Assembly (NCBI RefSeq): GCF_901000735.1
Contig: NC_081541.1
Location: forward strand, 32,010,060 to 32,074,059
Direction: 5' to 3'
DNA from: Corylus avellana
Taxonomy: Eukaryota > Streptophyta > Magnoliopsida > Fagales > Betulaceae
Length of the DNA stretch: 64,000 nt
The translations under genes and the position numbers were made by a program. Position 1 is the stretch's first letter. Each line of letters starts with the position of its first letter. Below, piece by piece: positions 20,801 through 32,220 of the stretch. Under the pieces are notes generated by a model, which did no database searches, had not been told where the DNA came from, and worked only from the letters and a program-made list of their open reading frames with translations.

Positions 20801-21953
20801 AGAGGGGTGTGGCCCCAAGGGGGAGGTAGCACCTGGTGGGTTTCGAACCTGAGACCACTGAGGAGCAAACTCAGAGCCCCAGGCTTTACTCCCTAACCAC
20901 CAAGCCAACCCCTTGGGGTTCTAAGGCCCAGACACCTTCAAAAGCCTTTAATGGCAAACCAAAACAAAGTTCGCCTACAACCTCTTCTAAAGAATGAAGG
21001 TTCCTCCCATCTCCTTAAACAGAAAAGGGCTCCTTCCTTCTCTTCTCTTATCTAAGTTTTGATAAAGAAGAAGAAAAAAACAAAGTCTTCATTTACCGAC
21101 AACTACAACAACGTAAGTTCATGGAAAAAAACCTCAGAAATTGGAAACATCAAAAGGTAAAAAAGGAATATTTAAGGACAAGACACATAGTATGCATAGT
21201 TTAACATTTGAATGCCTTTATGCCAAAAAAAAGAAGAAAAAAGTAATAAAAATTAGAAAAAGAAGAGAATATAATAATTGCTTTGAAATGGACGAAAAAC
21301 AAAGATTTGAAAGATGAAACGACTAGTGCATCTTCTTTAATCTAATGGGAAAGATTGAGAGAGAGGCTTCCCCACATGCTTTATAACACCTAATGGTCTA
21401 TCTTTAACTTTATTTAAACATCTAATGGCCACACACTCACAATGCCACAATCACATATTATAAATAAATTTATAAAAACAAATAAACAAGGGGTTCCAGG
21501 CTTCGTTTATTCTTTATTATTATTATTATTTTTGAAACTATTGGGTATTTTATCTGGGGGGCAATTAAGTTATTATTCTAAATTCCTTGAAGAACAGAAT
21601 CTATCAGAGCACCATATTCTTAGCTGCTGAAACCCTATCATAAAATATGCCCAATTTTGCTAGGCTATAAAACTATTCCTTATAGATAAAGTTGATGACA
21701 TTTGAGTATATATAGAAAGCCTCAAAGTCTATAAACACATCTGAAACGATAAATAAAATAATAAAAAGCAAATAAAAATATTAAAATCACACAGGGAACA
21801 AAAAAGAAAAAAGAAAAAAAAGAGGGGTGGGTTAAAACTTAAAAACCTCTACTTCACGTAGTGAGCGAGTTGTACACGACTACACTACAGCTACTAGTTG
21901 TCGAGTCCTGGGCCATCGATCAAAACGACGTGATCGAATCCCGAAGCTCGCGG
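17842..21953. other. Long AT-rich intergenic region (copy 2)
   Basis: Equivalent of 6009-9669 without the gap. The 151 bp at 19336-19486 are visible only here and contain no convincing ORF. A full SINE is inserted at 20661-20922. A short insertion near 21485-21510, in a (TTA)n tract, is also specific to this copy. Confidence 0.6.
20661..20922 (-). mobile_element. Full-length tRNA-derived SINE, present only in copy 2
   Basis: A 262-bp element on the minus strand. From its 5' end it has a tRNA-like head with an A box (TTGGCTTGGTGGTTAGGGAG) and B box (GGTTCGAAACCCACC), a GC-rich body and a 3' A tail (poly-T at 20661-20674 on the plus strand). Perfect 16-bp target site duplications AAGGCCCAGACACCTT lie at 20645-20660 and 20923-20938. 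The matching position in copy 1 (about 8663-8678) has the 16-mer once and no element, so the insertion is polymorphic between the copies. It is a different, longer family from the ~100-bp SINEs elsewhere in the window. Confidence 0.93.
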
Positions 21954-24281
21954 TCACAGAGGATTCAACTGGGTCACCACAATGGGGCTCCGAACCACGT
22001 GGGTCCCATCGGACCAAGAGAGCGACCCGAACACAGCCCCCGAGTCGTCCAGCACCAGGTTCCGGGTATCGGCCGTCACCGTCACCACGAAGCTCCGTCT
22101 CGTCACTCCCGCCGCGAACGCCAGTGTGGTAGGCTTCACCGTCACCGTCACTCCCTTGGGAGCCTCAACTCTTGCCACGTACACCGACCTCATCGGCCCC
22201 ACATTCGTCACGGTTCTGACAAATGTCTTACTCGATGGCCCCACCTTGGACGCGCCCGAGAACAACGCCGCGATCGACGGGTAGTTCAGATTTTCCGGGG
22301 CTGGCTTCTTCGCTGGGCATTTCGCCGGAATTCGCGTAACTACCTGGATCAGCTTCGGCCCGTAACCAATCGCGCAGAGAAAGTTCACATAATCATCGTT
22401 GGTGATATCGAACACCAACCCAGGGTCCATTGCACGGTCCAAATTGAGATGGCCGGCTCCGAAATCGTACGCCGTGGCTGGTTTTCCAGTCGACTCCTCT
22501 GTCATGGGATGAGCCCGGTTGTCGATAACACTAGCGGTGGTCATCATCGCGGACCGGATCGCCGCGGGGCTCCAATCCGGGTGGGCCGACTTGAGCAAAG
22601 CCGCTGCGCCACTCACGTGAGGACACGCCATCGAAGTACCCGATAAGATGTTGAATTCGGTCTTTCGGGTATCCGAGTCCAACCCTGTGGGCCCGACCGC
22701 GTCGGTCCAAGCGGCCAAGATGTTCACTCCAGGCGCGATCAGGTCAGGCTTGAGAATTTCGGGACTCAAAGCGTTGGGGCCCCGACCCGAGAATGAGGCA
22801 ACCACCGGTGCAGGTTTGATTCCGAGTTGAGTTCCACGGAAATCGATGGTCACCGTGGGATTGGAGGTCGATGAGATGTATTTCTTGAGGAGATTGCCCG
22901 CGTCGGCACCAACTGCGCAGGCGGGGAGGAGATGAGCGTCGCCGACGAGTCCTTCGCCGTTGTAAGCCCCGTTGGCGAGGATCATTCCGACGCCGCCGGC
23001 CTTCTTCACCACCAGGCCTTTGGCCACTCTCGGACTGTTTCCTCTCTCACAAATTACGATCTTGCCCCTGACAACATTGGGTTCCAGGGAATTCTCCATG
23101 CACAGCGAGGCAGAGAATATCCCGGACTTGCCTGGATAAATCAGAGGGTACATTTTACCGTTGAGTGGCGCTCCGGCGTAGAGCGACACGCCGGATAGCT
23201 TCCGCCCGTCTCCGAGGATGACGACCGCTGGGAAGCTACGGTCGATGGTGCCTGCGCCGACGGTCGTAAGCCAGGGAGCGAGGTTTGTCACAGTCATTGC
23301 GCTGGGGCCTTCGTTTCCAGCGGAGGACGAGACGAAAACACCTCTGGAAACAGCGCCGTATGCTCCGATTGCGATCGGATCGAGATAGTAAGGGGAAGAT
23401 ACGCCGTCTCCGCCTCCGATCGAGATTGAGATGACGTCGACACCATCAGAGACTGCGGAGTCGAAGGCGGCAAGGATGTCGGAATCGAAGCATCCGGAGT
23501 CCTTCCAGCAGACCTTGTAGACCGCGAGTCTCGCTTTCGGAGCCACGCCTTTTGCAACTCCGGCAGCGTAACCGGCCATGCTCGCCTGGAAAGAGTACCG
23601 TCCTGCGGCAGTGGACGCCGTGTGGGTACCATGGCCGTCGGCGTCTCTCGGAGATCGGTACTCCACTGTATCGTTCATCAATGTAATCGGCGGTACGCCG
23701 GAGCTCGCACCAGCGGCCTCGTGACCTTTAATGAAAAACCTCGCTCCGATAAGCTTCCGGTTGCAATTGATCGCCGCGAACTTCTCTCCGGCCTCGCAGG
23801 TCCCTTTCCACCGTTTCGGAACCGGACCGAGATTCTTGTCCCAGAAGCTACGCCGTTCGGGCCAGATTCCAGTGTCGAATACACCGACGATAACATCTGA
23901 GCCATAGTCGGAATCTGACCACAGGCCACGCTGGTTCCGGAGGCCAAGGAACTGAGGAGAGCGCGTGGTGTGAAGCTCCCGCCGGCGGTCCTCGAAGACT
24001 GCAAGCACCGAGGGGTGTTGACTTATTGAGGACACTTGCTCCGGTGCGAGACTGGCAGAGAAGCCATGGAAAACGGTGTCGTACACGTGTAGAATAGCGA
24101 GTGGATCGGCAAACTCGGAGGCGTACCAGTGGTAGTGGGTGGGGAAAATGGAGGGTTTGGTGTGAGAATCCACTCGGAAGATAAAGGTCTTAACCGTTTT
24201 ATGGGTTGAATCTGTAAAAACCTGAGACACAAAACCGCATAGAAAGAGAAAGAAGAAGAAGAAGATTGAATAGGAGGCCAT
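21954..24281 (-). CDS. SBT1.6: Subtilisin-like serine protease SBT1.6 (copy 2)
   Basis: 775 residues from the ATG at 24281, intronless. Signal peptide, I9 propeptide, S8 catalytic domain (D136, H217, N323, S550), PA insertion and Fn3-like domain as in copy 1; the nucleotide differences I checked (for example the GGT/GGG glycine codon near 23120) are silent. Predicted apoplastic protease that matures by autocatalytic removal of its propeptide (family knowledge). The next gene to the right, on the same strand, is the ADF gene, the same neighbour as SBT1.6 has in Arabidopsis. Probably the allele of 9670-11997. Confidence 0.95.
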   Translation of the reverse strand: MASYSIFFFFFLFLCGFVSQVFTDSTHKTVKTFIFRVDSHTKPSIFPTHYHWYASEFADPLAILHVYDTVFHGFSASLAPEQVSSISQHPSVLAVFEDRRRELHTTRSPQFLGLRNQRGLWSDSDYGSDVIVGVFDTGIWPERRSFWDKNLGPVPKRWKGTCEAGEKFAAINCNRKLIGARFFIKGHEAAGASSGVPPITLMNDTVEYRSPRDADGHGTHTASTAAGRYSFQASMAGYAAGVAKGVAPKARLAVYKVCWKDSGCFDSDILAAFDSAVSDGVDVISISIGGGDGVSSPYYLDPIAIGAYGAVSRGVFVSSSAGNEGPSAMTVTNLAPWLTTVGAGTIDRSFPAVVILGDGRKLSGVSLYAGAPLNGKMYPLIYPGKSGIFSASLCMENSLEPNVVRGKIVICERGNSPRVAKGLVVKKAGGVGMILANGAYNGEGLVGDAHLLPACAVGADAGNLLKKYISSTSNPTVTIDFRGTQLGIKPAPVVASFSGRGPNALSPEILKPDLIAPGVNILAAWTDAVGPTGLDSDTRKTEFNILSGTSMACPHVSGAAALLKSAHPDWSPAAIRSAMMTTASVIDNRAHPMTEESTGKPATAYDFGAGHLNLDRAMDPGLVFDITNDDYVNFLCAIGYGPKLIQVVTRIPAKCPAKKPAPENLNYPSIAALFSGASKVGPSSKTFVRTVTNVGPMRSVYVARVEAPKGVTVTVKPTTLAFAAGVTRRSFVVTVTADTRNLVLDDSGAVFGSLSWSDGTHVVRSPIVVTQLNPL

Positions 24282-24300
24282 GAGAGAGAGAGAGAGAGAG
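24282..24300 (-). repeat. CT-dinucleotide microsatellite in the SBT1.6 5' leader (copy 2)
   Basis: 19 bases of GA repeat on the plus strand against 21 in copy 1. The 2-bp difference shifts the frame upstream of the start codon, which supports the ATG at 24281 as the real start. Confidence 0.7.
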
Positions 24301-27036
24301 TGTGAGAGTGAGGGAAGTGACTGAGTGAGAGTGTTTGTGACCGACAGAGAAGAGAGTGAGTCGATGATATAAGAGGGATTTTTGTCTTTTTATTTTAATA
24401 ATCTTAATTAACGGCCACTTAATTAAATAGTAATTAAGGATTAATTTAAACAACTAATCGTCTAATCCATAAGAAAGAGTGCCGATTTTGATTGTCGCGA
24501 CAGGGGATTGATGAGTCAGCCCTGTGTCTGCGGGATCTTTTCCTGTACTTGTAAAACGACGTAGTCCTTGGAATTTTGCAGGGTAAAAACGACTTCCTCT
24601 TTTACCTTGGTTTGGCTAGAGATTTCCTTGTCAACGTCAGGTTTGTCTGAAAAAAGTAAAGGGAAATGATGGCCGTTGGATTGGCGCTGCAAAGTGCGTA
24701 AATAATTGAAGCAGATCAAAGTAAATCTAGGCAGGCTTTATATTCTCTAGCTATATTTTCATTAGGCTTGCAAAAGCCATAGACCACACGCACACATAAT
24801 TTTATTGTTTTGATTGCTTCTACTTTGGATAGTAAACACTAGAGATTTTTTACGAGTTCCATCTACTTCTCTCCCACTCATTTAGATTGATAAATTTTAT
24901 AAGAATTCTCTCGTATTAAATTTAAAAAAAAGACGGTGTAGATTGCAGAGTGTTTGAACAAGTTTTTGCGTTGTTTAGAGTGTAAGGCTGACTTACGTGA
25001 ACACCTCAATATATGTATCTCTATTATCATTATTCGTCCAATTTTTTTTTGAAAGAGAAATACTACGATTCCTATACTCTTCTGATCTTAGATAAATATT
25101 GTTTTTTAAAAATTATGAAGAAAAAAAAATTACTGCACCAGTCTTTTATATTTTTTTTAGAAAATAATATCCACGTAAGATCATAAGAAATAAGTAATGG
25201 ACACAACGCCTTATTATTATTATTTGAATGAATAAAATTGTCTTCCATTATTGAAAGCATTAAATGGTTTGAGATTATTTTATTTTTCAAAGTTTTGGAT
25301 CAATTACAATATTTCACGTCCAACTTTTGCTCTCCATTATGAGTCTTTAACAAACAAAGTCTTAATCTCCCATGCATTCCTCGAGTGTGAAAGAAGGTGT
25401 GATGAAGAGCATAAAATGCAAACCCCCCATCACAATCCAAAATTCATTCATTTCATACGTCTACACATGCTGATTGTGAGATGCACCTGCCTACTTTATC
25501 AATGGCTCATCTAGATATTTCATGCAAATCTCGAGTATCATCCCAATTACCCAAAGCCTCACACATATCCCATCTCTCTCTCTATTCTTACGTGTCTCTC
25601 ATATTTTTTTATTTTTTTTTTTAAGTACCCTGGCTCTATTAAACATTCAAAAGTTAAGAGGCATCAGTAATAATTTTATCAATTTTGAGTGAATATCTAA
25701 AAATTGTAATTACCTCGTACTTATACAAGTGATAGCCAACACTTTTTTTTGGAGCAATGCTGCTCTTCGTACTTATTTTATAGTGATTGATGTGACGTGT
25801 TTAAAATAACCCACATATATGGCAAGTAGGGGAATGCAACTTGGTTCTTCGGATTATTTGGGTTGATTTGATTCGATTCGGTTTTTGTATTAGTATGGTT
25901 CGATTTTGGGTCCAAATATTAGTATCAAATAGTTTGGTTAAATTAATTTTGTATTAGGGGTTGTGTTACTTGATTCAATCTGATCCATTCGTTATATGTG
26001 AAGTTTCTTGATTATGTACGTAGTTTAATAGTATACATTATTACTGGTGCAGTTGATTGCAAGATCAAACTTAGCTAATAGACACCTGCTTGCAAGAGGG
26101 ATGTAAACAATTAGACTTGTGGGGGGGTTATTGGTAGTGGAATTCTCCGATGCTTATATTAATTAATAAAGGCAAATAGTGAAAAATTGCTAAGAGTCAA
26201 AGATTTATAGAAAAATATTCACGAAGTGAATGGTTATGTGATTTAATTTTTTTTTTTTTTTTAAAAAAAAAGAATGGTTATGTGATTTGTACTTTGAAAT
26301 GATAACATGTTCTCTCTCTCTTTCTTTTTTTTAGTCATAGAATTAGAATATTCTTAGTGAATGGTTATGTGATTATACTTGAAATGATCATATGTTCTCT
26401 CCTATTGCAGAGTGTCCTTATGAACCCTTAACAAAGAGAATAGAAGAGCTCAATCTCCTCACCCCTCCTCCCTTCCTCTCAACAAGCATCATCCCCACCT
26501 TAGTCTTAGACCAAGGCAGATGTAAAAGGGGATGGCAGGGGCGCCTTTCCTTCCAAAAATTTTTGAAATTTTTTTTTAAAGGGTAATTTTTTTAATTTTT
26601 TTTTACCTTAAACCCTACTCCTCCTTCTCTCACCCTTCCAAATTTTTTTTTAAAATTATTATTTTAGTTCCGCCTCTCCTACTACGAATTCTTAGATCCG
26701 CCACTAGTCTTGGATCCATCCAACGACTACTCCCTTCATCATGCGCGCTCCTTACCATAAATCAAGCTAATATTTTGGTTCATTTTCAATATCCAATCCA
26801 TTTTCATCAATTTACATTGAGAAAACTTTGAAAATTCAACTTTTTTGGACAAAACGCACAAATGGTCAGATACGTAAACAGTGTCTACACACCCAACCCC
26901 GTTGCCAAACAAAGCCTTGCTTTTTTTGTACATTAATTTATACTTGCTTAGAAAAAAAAAATTTACAATATAAAATTATATATGAACAACACTTATCATT
27001 CAAGCCACAAAAATTAATCTTCTTTTTAATTAATGG

Positions 27037-27195
27037 GAGCTTCTCATTGGGTATAAACTAGTCATTTGCTGTTCAAAGAGCTTCTCATTGGGTATAAACT
27101 CTCATTGGGTATAAACTAGTCATTTGCTATTCAAAGAGCTTCTCATTGGGTATAAACTAGTCATTTGCTGTTCAAAGAGCTTCTCATTGGGTACT
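27037..27195. repeat. Minisatellite, 41-bp unit, about four copies
   Basis: Units start with GAGCTTCTCATTGGGTATAA at 27037, 27078, 27136 and 27177. Steps of 41, 58 and 41 bp show that the middle unit contains an extra 17-bp internal duplication. Copies are almost identical, with one G/A change in CTGTTCAAA/CTATTCAAA. No spacers, so not CRISPR-like. Confidence 0.9.
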
Positions 27196-29791
27196 GTCCA
27201 ACGTTATCAAAACTTGTTTGACAAGATAAAGTGAAAACTGGTCAAAGAGATTGACGAGAAGCAGCTGAGCACGTGCTACGAAGGCGCGTGGAGTATCACC
27301 TCCCACCCACACTTCCTTTTCTTTTACCAAAAGCAGGGAAGCTGACGGGAAGGTGAGAATCAGCCTAATCAAGGAGGAGCTTCTGCTAGGGGGGCCTGGG
27401 TGGGGCCAGGGGCCAGGGGCCAGATAGACATTGCCAAATTCCCACCCAACTGACGGCAGAGATCACATATTGAACGTGCATGCATCATTGGAATAATGGG
27501 GCCATGGGCCACCATTCGGCGGATTCAACGGTGCAGATTTGACACCCGTGCGTCCACATAGTCGCGTGGCGGACATGTGATCATTTCAGTCATCTATACA
27601 TACACTGCTGGATCCCACCGTTCTCTGTGGTGACATCATCTGACCTTTTTTCTGAGCTGGAAAGCTGTCTGAGGTTGGAAATGTACGGCTTTGCCCATTT
27701 CAGATTTTGACTCGACGCACTCAGTCAGAAAATAATGGTTGCCAGGTAAAGTCCTCTAGTTGTCTCTTGCACCACATCAATATGTTATGACTTTGATAAA
27801 ATAGTGTAAACATTCTTTGTTTTTGTGATTTGTGTCTCTGAGAGAAATAGAAAGAACCTGAGATTGTTGCAGCAAATTACAAAACATACAGAAATAGATT
27901 GTCATTTGGTACGAGAAAAGATTCAACTTTTTTTACTAACATTTTCATGTTTCATCAACTCTTCACTAAACCATTTGGCTTTGCATGGTTTCATAGTCTT
28001 TTATGATATATCTCATCTTGAGAGAGAGTAACAGAATAATTATTTGTTGTGAGTGCACTTGTAAATGATGTATTCCACATTGAAAAAATATAAAAGAAAA
28101 TAGTAGTTAATATACTTAAGTGGACCTTAATCCATTAGCTTAGGCTTTTGGAATAGAATTGTGTTCAATTATGTATATTAATGTACTTTGGTTAAAAACT
28201 CCATAACTGCTTTATAATGTATATATAATAAGAGTATATAATATATATTATTGATTCAATTCATTTTAATGAGAATACTTTGAGTTTCACTAAACTATTT
28301 CAATTAACCAGAAAAATGTAATCTCTTTTCAATCAGGCTCTTTTGCCTTGGGACAGTAATTCTATATTAGTCAAAATAATTTGCGTGATTGTAGCCGAGA
28401 TGAGTGAATTAGGTGGTACCTAAAAGAAAAAGAAAAAGTTTGAATTGGGTTAGGTGGTCAATTGGTCGTAGACAAAAAAAAAAAAAAAAAGTGTTTCATG
28501 GAAAAGCCCAAAACCAAGTGGTCCGCTGACTGGGCCATTGCATTGAAACAAACTTGGGCTACCAGGCCCATTACATTTTTTGTCCCCCCGCTTTAAGGCA
28601 GAACACAGCAACTCATAAAGGGCCTTGAAGGCAAATATTTTGAAGGCATGGACCATGGAGTGGTTAACTTGACCTGGGCTAGACCAATCCTTGCTACAAA
28701 GCTAGAGTCCCAAATTGTCTTTAACCAAAATACCTAATCAGCAATGAACATTTACCATTGCCAGGTTCCACCATTTACTCCGATTCTCTTCTCAGCTATG
28801 GGTCTGTTTGAATTTGTGATTTCAAAAAGTTCGATTTAAAAATGTGATTTTTAAAAACTCAGTTAAGCGTTTAACAAATTAACAAAAATTGACATGGCAC
28901 TGATGTTGTTACAGCTTACAAATGATTTTATTTTCATAAGTGCAATTTACAATGCTACACCATTTACTCTCCTGCATTCATATGCAAATTGCATGTGGAG
29001 TGCATCATTGTGGGCAACTGTAAGGCATGTCTCTATGGTTATTTTGACTTCTGTGTGTTATCATGGCAATGGTGGTTGTAACTGTTGTTTTCCTCAACTG
29101 TGAAAGAAGAAGATATCCATATAGGTTTTTGCTGCACAAGTGGTTAAAAGAAGGGTGTTTATATATCATTGAATTAATGCAGCTTAGACATGATTATTAG
29201 TACTAAGTACAGGGACAGATCCAGAATTTCAGACAAGACAACCTCTGAGAGGGATGATGTTGTGTGTGAGAGTTAGGTGCCAAAACATGATTCAATTCTT
29301 GTAGATGGTGGCCCATGATAATGAATGCCCATCTTTGTGGTCTGCGTTGCTTTCACCTCATATATAGCTACTCCATGCTCTTTTAACATTCTTTTAGGCC
29401 CTTTTGATTGTAGCATTACTCTTTATTCTCTCATGCTTTTTGATTCCCATGAGAGTAATGGTATGTACTGCCCCTTATGTGCTAACATAGTAATGTCACA
29501 TCAACAAAAATAAGTTGCACATTCTCATCTAGCCAACCTACTCCCAACCACCAAGCAAGGGTAGTTGAGACTACCCGATCAAAGAAATCTAGTGACTGAG
29601 ACCACCAGATCGGTCTCTGATGGCTTTCAAAAGTGGTCACACCACCTTCAAAAGTTCGGTTGAGGTGGCCGATTGTCCTAGTGGGCAGATTTTGTTTGTG
29701 CTATCAATAAAGTTTTTGGGAGTCTGACGTGGTAGTGCCAAATTATATTGTCATATCATCATGTAAATTAGTCGTGCGTATACCACACGTA

Positions 29792-29939
29792 CACTACAAA
29801 AAATAAAAGCATTATTTTTTTACTACCTGTTTTTGACGTGTCAGGAAGTCCGACATGTCACTAAACTTTAGTGACGTGTCAATACTGACATGTGTCGGAC
29901 ATAAAAAAAATCTCTCCATTTTTTTTTTTTTTTGTAGTG
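29792..29939. mobile_element. CACTA-type (En/Spm) MITE
   Basis: 148 bp beginning CACTACAAAAAA and ending TTTTTTTTTGTAGTG, i.e. terminal inverted repeats opening with CACTA. Flanked by the 3-bp duplication GTA (29789-29791 and 29940-29942), the hallmark of CACTA elements. The interior is itself partly palindromic (TCCGACATGTCA...TGACATGTGTCGGA). No coding capacity, so movement would need a transposase in trans. Confidence 0.88.
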
Positions 29940-30333
29940 GTATGGCTAGCATTTCCTACGCAGAATGAAAGTTGACAGAACTTTCAAGTTTATGTAAGTT
30001 TGTTCATGGATTGGAGAGTGAAGGGCCTCCTCATTCATGTAGTTTATAACATTTCTTTCAAGTATCAACTAACATGCCTGATTTTTGTTACCCAATCTAA
30101 AAGTTTAGACTTTGAAACAAAGAGAACAGACTACACTTTACAAATGAAAGAGTTATTATTTAACAATTCTCTGATAAAGCTAACCAGTTTTTAAAAGAAT
30201 AAGTTAAAAAATCTTCATTAAAGATGAGATCAGGCTTGGTGAATTTGGGAAAGGGAAAGATTTCGAGCTCTAAATTAGCAGTAGCCTGGTTTTTTGATAT
30301 CATTGGCTAGACAAAATAAATAGCACCACAAGC

Positions 30334-30373
30334 ACTTCATGACATCCTCGTTAACTTCATGACATCCTCGTTA
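30334..30373. repeat. Tandem duplication, 2 x 20 bp
   Basis: The 20-mer acttcatgacatcctcgtta occurs twice head to tail without a mismatch. Confidence 0.9.
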
Positions 30374-31243
30374 CTCTCATTAGTGCCAATGACTCAAGTC
30401 AAAAAAGGGCCCATAAATTATACCTCAAATCCTATCCGATAAACTTAAGTGAAGCCATCAAATATCATTTATGTGGGAGTCGCATCATGGGCAATTGGGT
30501 CTGGCCCAAATCATGCTAGCTAGGTGGTATGAACAACTTCTTTTCTCTGAATTCTTTTATTATCCTCATAATTATCCTCCCTTTGCAAGCCAAATTTTGG
30601 AGAAGCTCTTACCACCAAACTTCATCTTGGGAGGGTGATTCGATTCATTAACTGTGACATTAATTCTCAATCATCCGAGTCTCACTGAGGACCGAAAGAT
30701 TTCCCCGATCATTTCAGACATACTTAACTCATTTTCTGTCTAATCTTAAAAGACAAGAAAGGTTTATAAAAGTGTTAACTTGTATGCTCACAATACGTTA
30801 GAACTGGCCGCTCCCGACCTTTTTAAGGAAGCATCCAATATCATCTCCTCTGTTATTATCTATCTTCCCCTCTTCTTAGCTCTTTGAGTTTGATCAATGT
30901 TAAACCAAGCCAAAGCCAGAGACATACTTATCCTGGATAAGGTTGTCCTATCACCATCGTGACGATGACAGGGAATCCTACTACTAGTGGCAGTAAAAGC
31001 AAAAGGGTCATTGGCAATCAAATATCACACTAATTCACCTTTTTTACCTTTCCATGATGAAAGGGATTACATCAAAAGGCCCTTTTGTCATTAAATTATC
31101 ACACACGAAGACATAATTTATTATTACAAATTGGAAGATTAGCTTACATTAGTGCTAATTATCTAGAAAAAAAAAAAGAGAAAGCAACAAGAAGAAAAGC
31201 ACATATGGTTGGAGTTATTAAATAAAAGTAAGATGCCCCCAAT

Positions 31244-32158
31244 CTATTTGGCCCTGTCCTTGATCACATCCATTCCCATCTCATCCGGGTCGGTTGCCTG
31301 GACTTCATAGTGGATGCCGTCCAGCACTCTCCTCAGCCCAGCTTTGGAGGTTGCATACAGTATTTTTGCTCTTATTCTTGAAGCCGTCGGAGACCTAAAA
31401 AACCTCGAAATTGACGTCATTCATTAGTAATTTGGTTGGATCGCATAAAATAAAGCTGCCCATTACATGCACGAGATCCGTCATTGGGTCCTAGTACAAT
31501 TCCTAGGATTCCATTAATTACCATATTATTCTTATTTCACTAAAATGACTATATAATCCTACTAGATTACTTGGATGGTGGGGTGGTTGCACCATGTTGC
31601 TTACAAGAGTGGCAAAGAGATTCGATGCCTGCATTTCTATACCATAGGGTCAAAACAGTCACCTAACATGGCTAAAATATCAAAACAGTCACCTAACATG
31701 GCTAAAATATTGTAACAACTGCTATTGATCTAGAGCATGATATATAATAATATATAAGAAATGATGGTGACCGACCATGCAATGAAGAAGATCTTGCTCT
31801 TCCGACAATTATCAACTGTGACAAAATCGAAATCAAACACAGCATATCGGCAATCATCGTCCGGCAACGATGCGGTGAGGTCATCGTAGCCTTCACCGGG
31901 GCCGCCAACCTTATCGACGGTGACCAGCCTCGACCCCTCGTCGATCTTGAACACTATGTACCTATGCACCTTCTTCCACTTCATCTCCATGAACGAGTTC
32001 TTGCACTCATCTGTCACCCACATTCCTGTGGTGGCCTGCAATTGCCATATACCCAGCAACACCAAATCAAAATAAAAAAGCATACTTTCTTTGGAAAAAA
32101 GATCAAAAGAAAAAAAGTGTTTGGAAGAAAACATTACCATCTTGAATGCCATAGCCAT
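31244..32158 (-). CDS. ADF5: Actin-depolymerizing factor, subclass III (ADF5/ADF9 type)
   Basis: Three exons on the minus strand: 32158-32138 (MAMAFKM), 32035-31776 and 31394-31244, giving 143 residues. Introns are GT-AG: donors at 32137 and 31775, acceptors ending at 32036 and 31395; the second intron splits the tryptophan codon of FIAWSP. The product contains the complete ADF/cofilin fold signature (MKWKKVHRYIVFKID, CRYAVFDFDFVTVDNC, KSKIFFIAWSP, LRRVLDGIHYE, QATDPDEMGMDVI). The extended N-terminus and MATTGM start of the core are typical of Arabidopsis ADF5 and ADF9, which are reported to bundle actin filaments instead of severing them. A single 170-codon frame across exon 2 and intron 1 misrepresents the gene. 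It lies next to SBT1.6, as At4g34970 (ADF9) does in Arabidopsis. Confidence 0.93.
31651..31710. repeat. Perfect tandem duplication, 2 x 30 bp, in ADF intron 2
   Basis: The 30-mer starting caaaacagtcacctaacatg occurs at 31651-31680 and 31681-31710 without mismatch, so it is a recent slippage or duplication event. Confidence 0.93.
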
Positions 32159-32210
32159 GGTTGTTGTGATGTGATTAAAGTGGTCTGAATTTGAGAGAGT
32201 GGCACTTGAT

Positions 32211-32220
32211 CTTATATAAA
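32211..32220 (-). promoter_or_regulatory. TATA box of the ADF gene
   Basis: On the minus strand TTTATATAAG lies ~55 bp upstream of the ADF start codon, a spacing that would give a short 5' UTR of about 25 bp. Confidence 0.5.

Larger units (their letters stand above)
13597..24645 (+). repeat. Second copy of the PPR-SBT1.6 block (matches 1747-12363)
   Basis: Collinear with 1747-12363 at an offset of 11850 at the left end and 12282 at the right end. The first ~1 kb looks identical, with the first difference at 2784/14634; after that there are scattered substitutions and indels in non-coding DNA and very few in coding DNA. Larger differences are a 262-bp SINE insertion, the 151 bp hidden by Ns in copy 1, and microsatellite length changes. 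The left flank of copy 1 (ERD7-like) and the right flank of copy 2 each occur once. Confidence 0.95.
24646..31243. other. Gene-poor intergenic region
   Basis: No ORF with recognisable family features. It includes a triplicated 'gaatggttatgtgatt' segment around 26228-26375, a 41-bp minisatellite, a locally GC-richer stretch (about 27230-27760) that could be a promoter or non-coding transcript, a poly-A near 28474, a CACTA-type MITE, and a 2x20-bp duplication at 30334. It starts at the right end of the duplicated block. Confidence 0.55.

Noticed and set aside
27037..27195. CRISPR-like array
   Set aside because: Direct tandem units without spacers, in a plant genome; a minisatellite.
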